Positions 19,895-31,176 of a stretch of 64,000 bases of DNA are shown one piece after another. The DNA lies in assembly GCA_902517495.1 (NCBI GenBank), contig CABYCO010000002.1:1-64000 (forward strand), given 5' to 3'. The stretch is from an uncultured Pelagibacteraceae bacterium. Its GTDB lineage: Bacteria; Pseudomonadota; Alphaproteobacteria; Pelagibacterales; Pelagibacteraceae. Both the position numbers and the translations under genes were made by a program. The first letter of the stretch is position 1, and every line of letters starts with the position of its first letter. The notes below the pieces were generated by a model. The model worked only from the letters and a program-made list of their open reading frames with translations. It did no database searches and had not been told where the DNA came from.

Positions 19895-20914
19895 ATGAGA
19901 TCATTAATTAAGTTAATTTTAGTTAACTTTGTTTCATTTTTATTATTTTCAACAAGTATTTCATTTTCTCAGGACCAAGAAGTAGGAGAAATTTTAGAGA
20001 ATATTCAAAAGGATCTAAGAACTTTAGAAAGAGCAGTTTATTCTCAGTCATTCTCTGAAAATTCTAATACAAATACAACTCAAAAGGCTGCGACAAAGGA
20101 GTCTGAGCAGGCTTTAACAAAACATTTACTGAAATTAAGTGAAATAGAAATGCAATTTCAAGAATTAACAAATAAATTTGAGGAAATTAATTTTAAATTA
20201 GATAAACTCTCAAGCAAGCTTTCAAAAGTGCAGCAAGATAATCAATTAAGGTTTGAGCAAATTGAACAAAATTCTAATGTAAATACAAATAATAAATCTC
20301 TTACTTCATTGACTAAAACCGAGCAAACGTTAACAAATGAGGAAATAACTCAGAAAAAAATACTTCCTGGATCTTCAGAACCACAGTCGCTAGGAGAAAT
20401 TTCTTATAAAGATATGACCACAAGTGATGACACACAGGTAATAGAGTCTGTAGAACAAACTGAAGCAATAATTTCAGAAGTTTTTAGTGCTGAGGAAAAA
20501 TTATTACCTGACGCTAGTCCAAAAGATCAATATCAATTTGCAAGAAACTTTTTAAAAGTTGGTGATTATGATAGTGCTGAAAAAGCATTTAGGGAATTTG
20601 TATTGATTAATCCTGATAACGAATTATCGGGTAATGCACAATATTGGTATGCAGAAACTTATAGAATAAGACAAATGTATACCGATGCAGCCACTGCATA
20701 TTTGGAAGGTTATCAAAAGTATCCAAAAAGCAAGATTGCTCCTGAAAATTTATTGAAACTAGGAGTATCATTAGTTCAGATGGGAGAAAAAGATCAAGGA
20801 TGCTTGATGATTGCTGGAGTTAAAAAACAATATCCTGACGCAACTCAATCTGTACTTCAGAAAGCAAAGTATTATGAAGAAAAAGAATTTGAGTGTAAAA
20901 AAGAAAATTCATAA
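19895..20914 (+). CDS. cpoB: CpoB/YbgF tol-pal system TPR protein
   Basis: N-terminal coiled coil and C-terminal DQYQFARNFLKVGDYDSAEKAFREFVLINPDNELSGNAQYWYAETYRI. Confidence 0.93.
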   Translation: MRSLIKLILVNFVSFLLFSTSISFSQDQEVGEILENIQKDLRTLERAVYSQSFSENSNTNTTQKAATKESEQALTKHLLKLSEIEMQFQELTNKFEEINFKLDKLSSKLSKVQQDNQLRFEQIEQNSNVNTNNKSLTSLTKTEQTLTNEEITQKKILPGSSEPQSLGEISYKDMTTSDDTQVIESVEQTEAIISEVFSAEEKLLPDASPKDQYQFARNFLKVGDYDSAEKAFREFVLINPDNELSGNAQYWYAETYRIRQMYTDAATAYLEGYQKYPKSKIAPENLLKLGVSLVQMGEKDQGCLMIAGVKKQYPDATQSVLQKAKYYEEKEFECKKENS

Positions 20915-21944
20915 TTTTTATTCCAAGAAACTAGATGATCCAAGAATAAAAAGAATTTACTTAAATTTTAAAAAAAAATTATCTGGCCATATTAAAAACA
21001 GTTTTTGTGTAGCTGTTTCAGGAGGGACAGATAGCATGGCATTATCATTCTTAGCTAAATGTTATTCTATTGAAAATAACAAGAAATGTTACTTTTTTAT
21101 CGTAGATCATAAATTGAGAAAAAATTCTACTTTCGAGGCTAATTTAGTAAAAAAAAAACTAAAATTATTTCAAATTTCTAGCAACATACTTACTATCAAA
21201 AAAAAAAAAATATCAACAAACATTCAATCCTTCGCAAGAGACAATAGATATAAATTAATTATCAATAAAAGCTTAGATAAAAAAATTGATATGATTTTAA
21301 CTGGACATCACTCAGATGATTTAATTGAAAACTTTTTCATAAGATTATTAAGAGGTTCTGGGTTAAAAGGTTTGATTTCATTCGATAAGACTAAATCAAA
21401 ATTTAAGTTTGATGATAAAATTTTCATTCTGAGACCATTACTTGATATAAGTAAAAAAAATCTAGCGTATATTTCAAAAAATACTTTTAATTTTAATGTT
21501 AACGATCCTTCTAACTTAAATGATAAGTTTTTAAGAGTTAAAGTAAGGAAACTAATTTCAAATTTAGAGGATGATGGGTTAACACTTGACAAATTCAAAT
21601 TATCTCTCAAAAATCTTAGTAAAAGTAACTTTGCTATAGATTATTATGTTCAAAAAAATATTAATGATAACTCAAATTATTTAAAATTAACTAAAACAAT
21701 TATCTTAAAAGATGATTTTCTTAAACAACCTGATGAAATAGTCTTTAGATCATTTTCTGAAGTGATTCAAAAAGTAGGAAAAAGAAATACTTTTGCAAGG
21801 GGCGTCAAAGTTGAAAATTTGCTTAAATACTTAATATCTTCTAATAAATATTCAAAAAAAACACTTTCAGGATGTATAATTCAAAAAGTTGAGAATTCAG
21901 TCATTATTTTTCCAGAAAAATCGAAGAATTCATCCAAATTGTAA
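20874..21944 (+). CDS. tilS: tRNA(Ile)-lysidine synthetase
   Basis: VAVSGGTDSMALSFLA PP-loop, LTGHHSDDLIENFFIRLLRGSG. The ORF-track start 20811 lies deep inside cpoB; ATG 20874 or TTG 20889 more likely. Confidence 0.9.
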   Translation: MKKKNLSVKKKIHNFYSKKLDDPRIKRIYLNFKKKLSGHIKNSFCVAVSGGTDSMALSFLAKCYSIENNKKCYFFIVDHKLRKNSTFEANLVKKKLKLFQISSNILTIKKKKISTNIQSFARDNRYKLIINKSLDKKIDMILTGHHSDDLIENFFIRLLRGSGLKGLISFDKTKSKFKFDDKIFILRPLLDISKKNLAYISKNTFNFNVNDPSNLNDKFLRVKVRKLISNLEDDGLTLDKFKLSLKNLSKSNFAIDYYVQKNINDNSNYLKLTKTIILKDDFLKQPDEIVFRSFSEVIQKVGKRNTFARGVKVENLLKYLISSNKYSKKTLSGCIIQKVENSVIIFPEKSKNSSKL

Positions 21945-21989
21945 CAAATTGACACTTGTTAAATGGATAATAATTCTTAATTTATAGTT

Positions 21990-23882
21990 ATGAATTTCAG
22001 AAACCTAGCGATGTGGGCAGTAATAGTTATCCTAACTATTGGTCTTTATAATATGTTTAAAAACCCGCAAGGTTCAGTAAATCAGAAAAATAACATAATA
22101 TTTTCAGAATTCTTAACGCAAGTAGATAATGGAAGAGTTGTACAAGTAGAAATTCAAGGAAAAAATATTAAGGGTGTAATGTCGAATGGAGAAATGTTTA
22201 ACACTTATGCTCCTGATGATCCAAATTTAATTCAAAAACTAAGTGACAAAGGAGTAAGTATTTCAGCGAGTCCATTAGAAGAAAAAATGCCTTCACTATT
22301 CGGTGTACTTTTATCATGGTTTCCAATGTTACTTTTAATTGCCGTATGGATATTCTTTATGAGACAGATGCAAGGTGGAAAAGGTGGGGCAATGGGCTTT
22401 GGAAAATCAAAAGCCAAAATGATGAATGAATTAAAAGGTAAAGTTACATTTAATGATGTGGCTGGGGTAGAGGAAGCAAAGGAGGAAGTTGAGGAAGTAG
22501 TTGAATTTTTAAAAGATCCAAAAAAATTTAGTAGACTAGGTGGAAAAATACCTCGTGGGTGTCTTTTAGTTGGACCTCCAGGAACAGGGAAAACTTTACT
22601 TGCAAGAGCAATTGCCGGTGAGGCTGGAGTGCCATTCTTTACAATATCAGGTTCAGACTTTGTAGAAATGTTTGTTGGTGTTGGAGCCTCAAGAGTTCGA
22701 GATATGTTTGAGCAAGGTAAAAAGCACTCACCATGCATAATATTTATTGACGAGATTGATGCTGTAGGAAGAAGCAGAGGAGCAGGACTAGGTGGTGGAA
22801 ACGATGAGAGAGAGCAAACACTAAATCAGTTACTTGTGGAGATGGATGGTTTTGACACTAATGAAGGTGTTATAATAATTGCAGCCACTAACAGACCAGA
22901 TGTACTTGATCCGGCTTTATTACGACCAGGAAGATTTGATAGACAGGTAGTAGTTTCTAACCCCGACTTACTTGGAAGAGAAAAAATATTAAAGGTTCAT
23001 GCCAAGAAGATATCAATGGCGCCAGATGTAAATTTAAGAACCATAGCAAGAGGAACTCCTGGCTTCTCTGGTGCTGATCTAGCGAATTTAGTAAATGAAG
23101 CTGCGTTATTAGCTGCAAGAAAAAATAAAAGAATAGTAACGTATATGGAATTTGAAGAAGCAAAAGATAAGGTAATGATGGGCTCTGAGAGAAGATCAAT
23201 GGTAATGAGCGAGGAGGAGAAAAAGCTGACTGCTTATCATGAGGCTGGTCATGCCATTGTTACTATAAATGAAAAAGCAGCATATCCTATACATAAAGCA
23301 ACAATTATTCCTAGAGGTAGAGCATTAGGAATGGTAATGCAACTTCCTGAAAGAGATGAAGTGTCTCAAACCAGAGAACAACTACATGCTCAAATGGCTA
23401 TAGCAATGGGAGGCAGAGTTGCAGAAGAGATTATATTTGGAGATGATAAAGTTACCACTGGTGCAGCGAGCGACATAGAGCAAGCAACAAAAAGAGCAAG
23501 AGCAATGGTAATGAGAGCGGGATTAAGTAAAGAGCTTGGCCCAGTTGCCTACGGTGAAAATGAGGAAGAGGTTTTCCTTGGAAGATCAGTTGCAAGACAA
23601 CAAAATATGTCTGAAGAAACTGCAAGAAAAGTAGATACTGAAATTAGAAAATTTGTTGATCAAGGCTATGATAGAGCGAAAAAAGTTTTAACTGATAAAA
23701 TTGATGATTTACACAAATTAGCTAAAGCTTTACTTACTTATGAAACATTATCTGGAGCTGAAATAGAGGATATAGTTAATAAAAATATATACCCAAAAAA
23801 TAAAGAAGATTTAAAGATTGAGGAAGATGACCAAGGTTCAGCTTTAGGATCAATTGGTCTGAAACCAAAGATTGTTCATTAA
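21990..23882 (+). CDS. ftsH: ATP-dependent zinc metalloprotease FtsH
   Basis: [26 protein letters not shown] region, HEAGHAIV zinc motif. Confidence 0.98.
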   Translation: MNFRNLAMWAVIVILTIGLYNMFKNPQGSVNQKNNIIFSEFLTQVDNGRVVQVEIQGKNIKGVMSNGEMFNTYAPDDPNLIQKLSDKGVSISASPLEEKMPSLFGVLLSWFPMLLLIAVWIFFMRQMQGGKGGAMGFGKSKAKMMNELKGKVTFNDVAGVEEAKEEVEEVVEFLKDPKKFSRLGGKIPRGCLLVGPPGTGKTLLARAIAGEAGVPFFTISGSDFVEMFVGVGASRVRDMFEQGKKHSPCIIFIDEIDAVGRSRGAGLGGGNDEREQTLNQLLVEMDGFDTNEGVIIIAATNRPDVLDPALLRPGRFDRQVVVSNPDLLGREKILKVHAKKISMAPDVNLRTIARGTPGFSGADLANLVNEAALLAARKNKRIVTYMEFEEAKDKVMMGSERRSMVMSEEEKKLTAYHEAGHAIVTINEKAAYPIHKATIIPRGRALGMVMQLPERDEVSQTREQLHAQMAIAMGGRVAEEIIFGDDKVTTGAASDIEQATKRARAMVMRAGLSKELGPVAYGENEEEVFLGRSVARQQNMSEETARKVDTEIRKFVDQGYDRAKKVLTDKIDDLHKLAKALLTYETLSGAEIEDIVNKNIYPKNKEDLKIEEDDQGSALGSIGLKPKIVH

Positions 23883-23888
23883 AATTTA

Positions 23889-24941
23889 ATGCAAAAATAT
23901 TACACAAGAGCGTGTAATTTTTATCATAATAATACATCTATAGAAAAAGTTAAAAAGAAGATTTCACTTCCAGTTAGTGGCAACAAATCACTTTCCTTTG
24001 ATACTATTGAGATCATTACTAGAACCAATAAAAAAAAAATAAATATTAGTAGTATTAAAAATCTTCAGTCGAAAATTAAAAAAAAAGTCTTAATTGATAT
24101 AAATAATATATCAAAAGCAAAAAAAATTCCTAAATTAAAATTTGATAATTTGCCAATTTTTATGGGTGTATTAAACATCACGCCAGATAGTTTTTCTGAT
24201 GGTGGAAAATTTAATAGTAAAATTTCCGCAAGGAAACAGATTAATAAATTAATAGTCGATGGAGCCAAGATAATTGATGTAGGTGGAGAGTCTACAAGAC
24301 CAGGCTCTAAAGAAATTCCTAAAAACGAGGAGTGGCTGAGAGTAAATAAGGTTATGAGTTATTTAAAATCTAAAAATTTTTTTGTTTCTTTGGATACTAG
24401 AAAAAGTTATGTGATGAAAAAAGCTTCAAAATATAAACTAGACTTAATCAATGATATATCTGGTCTAAGCTATGATAATGAGACAATTGATTTTTTAAAA
24501 AAAACAAAATTACCATTCGTGTTACATCATATAAAAGGTAACACAAAAACAATGCAAAAAAATCCGAGTTATAATAATGTTTTGCTGGATATATATGACT
24601 ATTTCGAGGATAAGCTGAGATTAATTAGAAAAAGTGGAATTAAGCATAATAACATTATCTTAGATCCTGGAATAGGATTTGGTAAAAATATGAAACATAA
24701 TATTACCTTAATCAATAATATTTCTATTTTTCATTCTTTAGGATTGCCGATAATGTTGGGAATTTCCAGAAAAAGATTTATTAAAGATATATCTGGACAT
24801 AATGATAGTAGAGAAAGAATAGGTGGCACTGTATCATCAAGTATTTTTAGTATGCTGCAAGGAGTACAAGTACTTAGAGTCCATGATGTAAATGAAGTAA
24901 ACCAAGCAATTAAAGTTTTTAAAAAAATAAATATTAACTAA
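23889..24941 (+). CDS. folP: dihydropteroate synthase
   Basis: MGVLNITPDSFSDGGKFN, IIDVGGESTRPGS, LDPGIGFGKN, GISRKRFI. Confidence 0.94.
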   Translation: MQKYYTRACNFYHNNTSIEKVKKKISLPVSGNKSLSFDTIEIITRTNKKKINISSIKNLQSKIKKKVLIDINNISKAKKIPKLKFDNLPIFMGVLNITPDSFSDGGKFNSKISARKQINKLIVDGAKIIDVGGESTRPGSKEIPKNEEWLRVNKVMSYLKSKNFFVSLDTRKSYVMKKASKYKLDLINDISGLSYDNETIDFLKKTKLPFVLHHIKGNTKTMQKNPSYNNVLLDIYDYFEDKLRLIRKSGIKHNNIILDPGIGFGKNMKHNITLINNISIFHSLGLPIMLGISRKRFIKDISGHNDSRERIGGTVSSSIFSMLQGVQVLRVHDVNEVNQAIKVFKKININ

Positions 24942-26272
24942 TGATAAAAAAATATTTTGGGACAGATGGAATAAGAGGAAAGGTAAATGGAAATAAAATA
25001 AATGGTGACATGTTTTTTAAGTTTGGCTTAGCGGTTGGTACATATTTTAATAATAAAAAAAAAAATAAACAGATAGCAATAATTGCTAAAGATACTAGGT
25101 TATCAGGATATGCGCTAGAACCAGCATTAGTGTCTGGTTTAACATCTTCTGGAATGCACGTTTTTACTTTTGGGCCATTACCAACAAATGGTCTTGCAAT
25201 GCTTACAAAAAAAATGAAAGCCAATATGGGAATCATGATTACCGCATCCCATAATCCTTATTATGATAATGGTTTAAAATTATTTGGACCAGATGGACTT
25301 AAATTATCTGATAAAATAGAAAAAAAAATTGAAAAGTTAATTGATTCTAAGATTTCAAAGAAATTATCAAATCCTGAAATATTAGGTAGGGTCAAAAGAT
25401 TAGAGAATGGTTCAAATAAATATCTTGAAATATTAAAAACAAATTTTCCTAAACAATTTAATTTAAGGGGGTTAAGAATTACCATAGATTGTGCTAATGG
25501 AGCTGCATATAAAGTAGGACCTCAATTGTTTAGATCATTGGGTGCCATAGTTCATGAAATTGGAACATCTCCAAATGGATTTAATATAAATAAAAAATGT
25601 GGTTCTACATTTCCAAATAAAATTAAATATCATACTAAAAAAAATAGATCACACATTGGAGTTTCTTTAGATGGTGATGCAGATAGAATTATTATTTGTG
25701 ATGAAAAGGGTAAAATTATTGATGGAGATAAAATAATTGCTATGCTGGCAACAAGATGGAAAAGAAAAAAAATTTTAAAAGGTGGTGTTGTGGGTACCTT
25801 AATGTCAAATTATGGTTTACAAAAATTTTTTTTAAAAAATAAAATAAAATTTTTAAGATCAAAAGTTGGTGATAGATATGTCAAAGAAGCAATGCAGAAA
25901 AGTAAATTTAATTTAGGGGGAGAACAATCCGGCCATATCATCCTTGGCAAATTTGCGACTACAGGGGATGGTTTATTGGTAGCTTTAGAAATTCTCTTTT
26001 CTATGCGTAAAGGAAAAAAGGCGAGTGAAATTTTTGAAAATTTTACACCTACTCCTCAATTGTTAGAGAATGTCGTAGTAAAAGATAAATCTATAATTAA
26101 TAATTTTAAGTGCAAAAATGCAATCAAAAAAGCAAATAATTTATTAAAAGGAAAGGGAAGAATGTTAGTAAGAAAGTCTGGAACAGAACCAGTAGTAAGA
26201 ATAATGTGTGAAACTGAAGATAAAAATATGCTTTCAAGATGTGTTAGTATTGTAAAAAAATCAATTATCTAA
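24941..26272 (+). CDS. glmM: phosphoglucosamine mutase
   Basis: KYFGTDGIRGKVN, GIMITASHNPYYDNGLKLFGPDG, SLDGDADRI, RKSGTEPVVRIM. Confidence 0.97.
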   Translation: MIKKYFGTDGIRGKVNGNKINGDMFFKFGLAVGTYFNNKKKNKQIAIIAKDTRLSGYALEPALVSGLTSSGMHVFTFGPLPTNGLAMLTKKMKANMGIMITASHNPYYDNGLKLFGPDGLKLSDKIEKKIEKLIDSKISKKLSNPEILGRVKRLENGSNKYLEILKTNFPKQFNLRGLRITIDCANGAAYKVGPQLFRSLGAIVHEIGTSPNGFNINKKCGSTFPNKIKYHTKKNRSHIGVSLDGDADRIIICDEKGKIIDGDKIIAMLATRWKRKKILKGGVVGTLMSNYGLQKFFLKNKIKFLRSKVGDRYVKEAMQKSKFNLGGEQSGHIILGKFATTGDGLLVALEILFSMRKGKKASEIFENFTPTPQLLENVVVKDKSIINNFKCKNAIKKANNLLKGKGRMLVRKSGTEPVVRIMCETEDKNMLSRCVSIVKKSII

Positions 26273-26273
26273 C

Positions 26274-27086
26274 TTGAAAATAAAATCTAAAATTTTAATT
26301 ATTGCTGGCTCAGATTCTTCTGGAGGAGCAGGCATACAAGCAGATATTAAAACTGTTACATCTCTTGGTTCATATGCAATGACTGCTATTACTGCTATAA
26401 CGTCACAAAATACAACAGGCGTTAATTCAATTAGTCCAGTCAATATTAAAGAAATTTCTAACCAAATTGAATTTACAGCAAAAGATATAAAACCAGATGC
26501 TGTTAAAATAGGAATGCTTCATTCAAAAGAAGTTATATATGCAGTAATAAAGTCATTAGAAAATATAAAAGCAAAAAAAATAATATTGGATCCTGTGATG
26601 GTGGCTAAGGGTGGAAAAAAATTAATCAGTGATACTGCTATCAAAATTTTAAAAAATAAACTTTTATCTAAGGCAGATTTAATTACACCAAATATACCTG
26701 AAGCTGAAGTTTTAACTAATTCAAAGATATCAACCATCCAGGATGTGGTTTCAGCAGGCAACCATCTAATAAAATTAGGTGCAAAAAATGTACTTATAAA
26801 AGGTGGTCATTTAAATTATAAAATTATTCAGGACGTATTTATAAATAAGAAAGAAATTACAATCTTTAAAAATAAGAAAATAAATACAAAAAATAGCCAC
26901 GGTACTGGTTGCACTCTTTCTAGCGCTATAACTACCTACTTTTCGTGTGGAAAAACTTTAAAGAAATCTTGTGAAATGGCAATTAAATATGTAAATCATT
27001 CATTAAGAACACAACCAAATTTAGGGAAAGGTCACGGTCCTGTAAACCATTTAAATAGTATACAAATAAAAAAATTTTTTAGATGA
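26274..27086 (+). CDS. thiD: hydroxymethylpyrimidine/phosphomethylpyrimidine kinase
   Basis: [46 protein letters not shown] start. Confidence 0.94.
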   Translation: MKIKSKILIIAGSDSSGGAGIQADIKTVTSLGSYAMTAITAITSQNTTGVNSISPVNIKEISNQIEFTAKDIKPDAVKIGMLHSKEVIYAVIKSLENIKAKKIILDPVMVAKGGKKLISDTAIKILKNKLLSKADLITPNIPEAEVLTNSKISTIQDVVSAGNHLIKLGAKNVLIKGGHLNYKIIQDVFINKKEITIFKNKKINTKNSHGTGCTLSSAITTYFSCGKTLKKSCEMAIKYVNHSLRTQPNLGKGHGPVNHLNSIQIKKFFR

Positions 27087-28375
27087 AAAATGTAGTTGTA
27101 GTCGGTTCACAATGGGGAGATGAGGGAAAAGGTAAAATTGTTGATTGGCTATCAAGAGAAGCTGACGTAATAGTAAGATTTCAAGGTGGACATAATGCTG
27201 GCCATACTCTTGTTATAGATGGTGTAGTATATAAATTAAGATTGTTACCATCAGGAATAGTTAGAAAAAAAAAAATATCTATAATAGGAAATGGAGTAGT
27301 GGTTGATCCATGGGCACTATTAGAAGAGATTGATGAAATTAAATCTAAAAGTGTAGAAGTTAATTCTGATAATTTAATTTTGTCTGAAGCAGCCACTCTT
27401 ATCTTGCCGTTTCATAAAGAAATGGATGAGATAAGAGAAGATGCAGCAGGTAAATCAAAAATAGGGACTACTAGAAGAGGTATAGGACCTGCATATGAAG
27501 ATAAGATTGGTAGAAGGTCAATAAGAGTAATGGATCTTGCATCAGAAAATAATTTGGATAAAAGACTGGACGTAGTATTAAATCATCACAATGCTATTAG
27601 AAAAGGTTTAGGAAAACCTGTATTTTTAAAAAACAAATTAAAAAAAGATTTATTAAATATTGCGCCACAAATACTTAAATTTTCTCAGCCAGTATGGAAA
27701 AAAATAGATGAATTTAAATCTCAAAATAAAAAAATATTATTTGAAGGTGCACAAGGAGTTCTTTTAGATGTTGACCATGGGACTTATCCATTTGTAACAT
27801 CTTCCAATACCGTAGCTTCATCTGCGGCTACTGGCTCAGGCTGTGGCGTAAACTCAATTAATTACGTTTTAGGTATTACAAAGGCATATACAACAAGAGT
27901 AGGAGAAGGTCCTTTTCCAACAGAACTAACTGATGAGGTAGGTGACTTACTTGGAACAAGAGGAAAAGAATTTGGAACTGTTACAAGTCGAAAGAGAAGA
28001 TGTGGTTGGTTTGATGGAGTGCTTGTAAGACAAACTTTAAAAATTTCAGGTATTGATGGAATTGCACTTACTAAACTAGATGTTCTGGACGAACTAGATG
28101 AGATTAAAATTTGTGTTGCATATGAGATAAATGGAAAAAAATTTGATTATTTACCTGCCTCAGTAGATGATCAATTTATGGCTAAACCAGTATATAAATC
28201 TTTTAAAGGATGGAAATCTTCAACAGTAGGTATAAAAAAGTTTGAAGAACTACCAGAAAATGCCAAAAATTATATTAAAGAATTAGAAAATTTTGTTGAG
28301 ACTAAAATTTCAAGTATTTCAACTAGCCCTGAAAGAAATGATACAATCTTAATTCAAGACCCTTTTAATATTTAA
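27083..28375 (+). CDS. purA: adenylosuccinate synthetase
   Basis: [38 protein letters not shown]. Confidence 0.98.
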   Translation: MKNVVVVGSQWGDEGKGKIVDWLSREADVIVRFQGGHNAGHTLVIDGVVYKLRLLPSGIVRKKKISIIGNGVVVDPWALLEEIDEIKSKSVEVNSDNLILSEAATLILPFHKEMDEIREDAAGKSKIGTTRRGIGPAYEDKIGRRSIRVMDLASENNLDKRLDVVLNHHNAIRKGLGKPVFLKNKLKKDLLNIAPQILKFSQPVWKKIDEFKSQNKKILFEGAQGVLLDVDHGTYPFVTSSNTVASSAATGSGCGVNSINYVLGITKAYTTRVGEGPFPTELTDEVGDLLGTRGKEFGTVTSRKRRCGWFDGVLVRQTLKISGIDGIALTKLDVLDELDEIKICVAYEINGKKFDYLPASVDDQFMAKPVYKSFKGWKSSTVGIKKFEELPENAKNYIKELENFVETKISSISTSPERNDTILIQDPFNI

Positions 28376-29262
28376 TTTGCAGGTAGCAAGTTTTTCGACT
28401 TTGCAGAGTTAAGCATATGCTTTTGTAGTTTTTCAAAAGCTTTATTTTCTATCTGTCTTACTCTTTCTCTGCTAATTTTATATTTTTTACTTAATTCATC
28501 TAGAGTTATAGGCTCATCAGTTAATCTTCTAGAATATAAAATTTCTTTCTCTCTTTCATTTAATATCTTAACTGAATCTTGAAGAAGGTCTTTTCTTTGT
28601 TCCATCTCATCACTTTGAGCAATTTTTAACTCATGATCCATTTCATTGTCAACTACCCAGTCTTGCCATTCATCTCCGTCTTCTCCTATTGGAGCATTTA
28701 AAGATTGTTCTTTGCCTGAAAGTCTTCTATTCATTGATACAACTTCGCTTTCACTTACAGAAAGCCGCTTAGCAATATCTTCAACGTGTTCTTTCCTTAG
28801 ATCTCCTTCCGAACGAGGTGCTATTTGATTTTTAATTTTTTTTAGATTAAAAAAAAGTTTTTTTTGTGCAGTCGTTGTCCCTATTTTAACTAAACTCCAT
28901 GACCTTAATATATATTCTTGAATTGAAGCTTTTATCCACCACATTGCATAAGTTGCAAGTCTAAATCCTTTTTCTGGTTCAAATTTTTTTACTGCTTGCA
29001 TTAATCCCACATTGCCTTCAGATATCATCTCATTAAGAGGTAAACCATAACCTTTGTAGCCCATCGCTATCTTTGCAACTAGTCTCAAATGACTAGTAAC
29101 GAGTTTTTCTGCTGATTTTACATTTCCAGTTGATTGCCAATTCTTAGCCAACATATATTCTTCTTCAGCTGCAAGCATTGGAAACTTTTTAATCTGAGCA
29201 AGATATGAAGTTAATCCACCTTCATTAGAAAGTGCTGGTAAGTTATATGTATTTTTATTCAT
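28372..29262 (-). CDS. rpoH: RNA polymerase heat-shock sigma factor (sigma-32)
   Basis: [83 protein letters not shown]. Confidence 0.96.
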   Translation of the reverse strand: MNKNTYNLPALSNEGGLTSYLAQIKKFPMLAAEEEYMLAKNWQSTGNVKSAEKLVTSHLRLVAKIAMGYKGYGLPLNEMISEGNVGLMQAVKKFEPEKGFRLATYAMWWIKASIQEYILRSWSLVKIGTTTAQKKLFFNLKKIKNQIAPRSEGDLRKEHVEDIAKRLSVSESEVVSMNRRLSGKEQSLNAPIGEDGDEWQDWVVDNEMDHELKIAQSDEMEQRKDLLQDSVKILNEREKEILYSRRLTDEPITLDELSKKYKISRERVRQIENKAFEKLQKHMLNSAKSKNLLPAN

Positions 29263-29308
29263 TCGAAGTATTTATTTAATAAATAAATAAATTTTTACAA
29301 TGCTTTTA

Positions 29309-30286
29309 TTAGTTGATTTTTCTTAGTTTTTTTAAAATTTTTTCTAAATCTAGTGGCAATTTTGATGTAAATTCAAGTCTAGCATTATTTTTAGGATGAT
29401 TAAAGCCAATAGTTTTAGCATGTAAAAATTGTCTATTAAGTGCAGCTATACTCTCTTCAAGTTCAGTATCAATATTAACAAATTTTTTATATTTTTTTTT
29501 ATATTTTCTATCACCTAAAATATTATTACCTTTGTGAGACAAATGAACTCTTATTTGGTGTGTTCTTCCTGTCTCTAATTTACATTCAACAAGACTAAAT
29601 GTTGGAATTTTTTCTTCTTCAAATATTTCTAAAGTTTTATAATTTGTAACAGCTCTTTTACCTTTCTTAGTTGAAACTTCCATCATCTGTCTGTTTTTTG
29701 AACTTCGAGTAATAAAAGTTTCTATTTTTCCATTTTGAGGTCTTATTTTACCCCACACTAGAGCTTGGTAAACTCTAGTAATAGAATGATTAGAAAATTG
29801 CTTAGATAAATTTTCGTGCGTAATATTATTTTTCGCGATAACTATTAATCCAGATGTATCTTTGTCTATTCTGTGTACAATTCCAGGTCTGAGTTCATTT
29901 CCAATATTTGATAAATTTCTACTATCATAATTTATCAATGCATTTACAATTGTGTTGTCATAATTTCCTGGTCCAGGATGCATAGAAATTCCTGCAGATT
30001 TATTTATAACTATTAAATCTTTATCTTCGTGAACAATATCAAGAGGATATTTAAATGGCTCAAGGGTTTCTTTTTTTGGTTCTGAAATCTCAAAATAAAT
30101 TTCATCATTCAACTTAATTTTCTTAGAGGGGTCGGTAATAATAATATTATTGATTTTTAATTTATTTTCTAAAATTAAACTTTTTACTCTTGACCTACTT
30201 AACTTATTATCCTGATTGGATAATAAAATGTCTATTCTTAAATTTTTTTCTTTATTTTTAACTTTTATATTTATAAAACTTTTCAT
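29309..30286 (-). CDS. rluD: 23S rRNA pseudouridine synthase, RluD/RluA family
   Basis: RPGIVHRIDKDTSGLIVIAKN and TGRTHQIRVHLSHKGNNILGD; start trimmed to ATG MKSFINIKV because the ORF-track start reads into tRNA-Arg. Confidence 0.92.
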   Translation of the reverse strand: MKSFINIKVKNKEKNLRIDILLSNQDNKLSRSRVKSLILENKLKINNIIITDPSKKIKLNDEIYFEISEPKKETLEPFKYPLDIVHEDKDLIVINKSAGISMHPGPGNYDNTIVNALINYDSRNLSNIGNELRPGIVHRIDKDTSGLIVIAKNNITHENLSKQFSNHSITRVYQALVWGKIRPQNGKIETFITRSSKNRQMMEVSTKKGKRAVTNYKTLEIFEEEKIPTFSLVECKLETGRTHQIRVHLSHKGNNILGDRKYKKKYKKFVNIDTELEESIAALNRQFLHAKTIGFNHPKNNARLEFTSKLPLDLEKILKKLRKIN

Positions 30287-30307
30287 ATTGATATAATTAT
30301 ACAATAA

Positions 30308-30384
30308 GCGCTTGTAGCTCAACTGGATAGAGCGCCAGATTTCGGCTCTGGAGGTTCAGGGTTCGACTCCTTGCGGGCGCACCA
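30308..30384 (+). tRNA. tRNA-Arg (TCG anticodon)
   Basis: GCGCTTGTAGCTCAACTGGATAGAGCGCCAGATTTCGGCTCTGGAGGTTCAGGGTTCGACTCCTTGCGGGCGCACCA; anticodon loop TTTCGGC. Confidence 0.96.
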
Positions 30385-31176
30385 TTATTCACCCATATTA
30401 ATCAAAGTCCCTTTATTTTTTGCAGCATTAAAAGAATAATAAAATAAAGCAATTGAAAGAGAAAAATAAAAAGCATTCCACATAAACGCATAGTAAACAT
30501 TTTCAATATTAACTGTTTGATTAATCAAAATATTTCTAGCTTCTTCAAATATGTAAACCAATGGAAGTAAATAAGCTATTTTTTGAAATATTTCTGGAAG
30601 AGTTTCAATTGGATAATAAATACATCCAAAGGGTGCCAGTAAAAACATTGTTGACCATGCTATATTTTCAAATGATGGGCCAAATCTTAGCAAACCTGAA
30701 GAAACTAAAATACCAAGCGTGATTCCAAAAAAATAAAGACTTAAAAAAAGAAAAAATAAAAATATTCCTAAATCTAAAATTGAAATTCCAAATAATGGGG
30801 ATGTAAGTAAAATTGCTGGAATAAGGCCAATTAACGATCTAATTAATGCAGTTATGACAAGTGAAGTTAAAATCTCACCAATTCTCATTGGTGCTATGAA
30901 AAGATTAGTAAAATTTCTACTCCAAATTTCTTCTAAAAAAAGCATATTGAAACCAATACTTGTTCTAAACAAAAAATCATAAAGAATTGCGCAGGTAAGA
31001 ATTACACCAACTGCATTATTGTAATAAGTTGTATGTGTTGCAAAAAAATTAGATATAAATCCCCATAAAGTAATTTGAATAGATGGCCAGTAAACTAGAT
31101 CCAATATTCTGGGAAATGATCTAGTGATTAGATAAAAATGCCTTAAAAATAAACCGTATATTCTAGTTAGACTCAC
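30385..31176 (-). CDS. ABC-2 type transporter permease
   Basis: Multi-TM protein downstream of an ABC ATPase gene with 14-bp overlap. Confidence 0.82.
   Translation of the reverse strand: MSLTRIYGLFLRHFYLITRSFPRILDLVYWPSIQITLWGFISNFFATHTTYYNNAVGVILTCAILYDFLFRTSIGFNMLFLEEIWSRNFTNLFIAPMRIGEILTSLVITALIRSLIGLIPAILLTSPLFGISILDLGIFLFFLFLSLYFFGITLGILVSSGLLRFGPSFENIAWSTMFLLAPFGCIYYPIETLPEIFQKIAYLLPLVYIFEEARNILINQTVNIENVYYAFMWNAFYFSLSIALFYYSFNAAKNKGTLINMGE

Noticed and set aside
21949-21980. TTGACA upstream of ftsH as a sigma70 promoter
   Set aside because: The -35 matches perfectly but no acceptable -10 sits at 16-18 bp spacing; not enough to call.
22232-22738. 168-aa minus-strand ORF
   Set aside because: Lies fully antisense to the conserved ftsH coding region; residue composition is that of a shadow ORF, with no recognisable domain.
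30287-30322. N-terminal extension of rluD in the ORF track
   Set aside because: Reads through the opposite strand of tRNA-Arg; the ATG at 30286 gives a normal RluD N-terminus.
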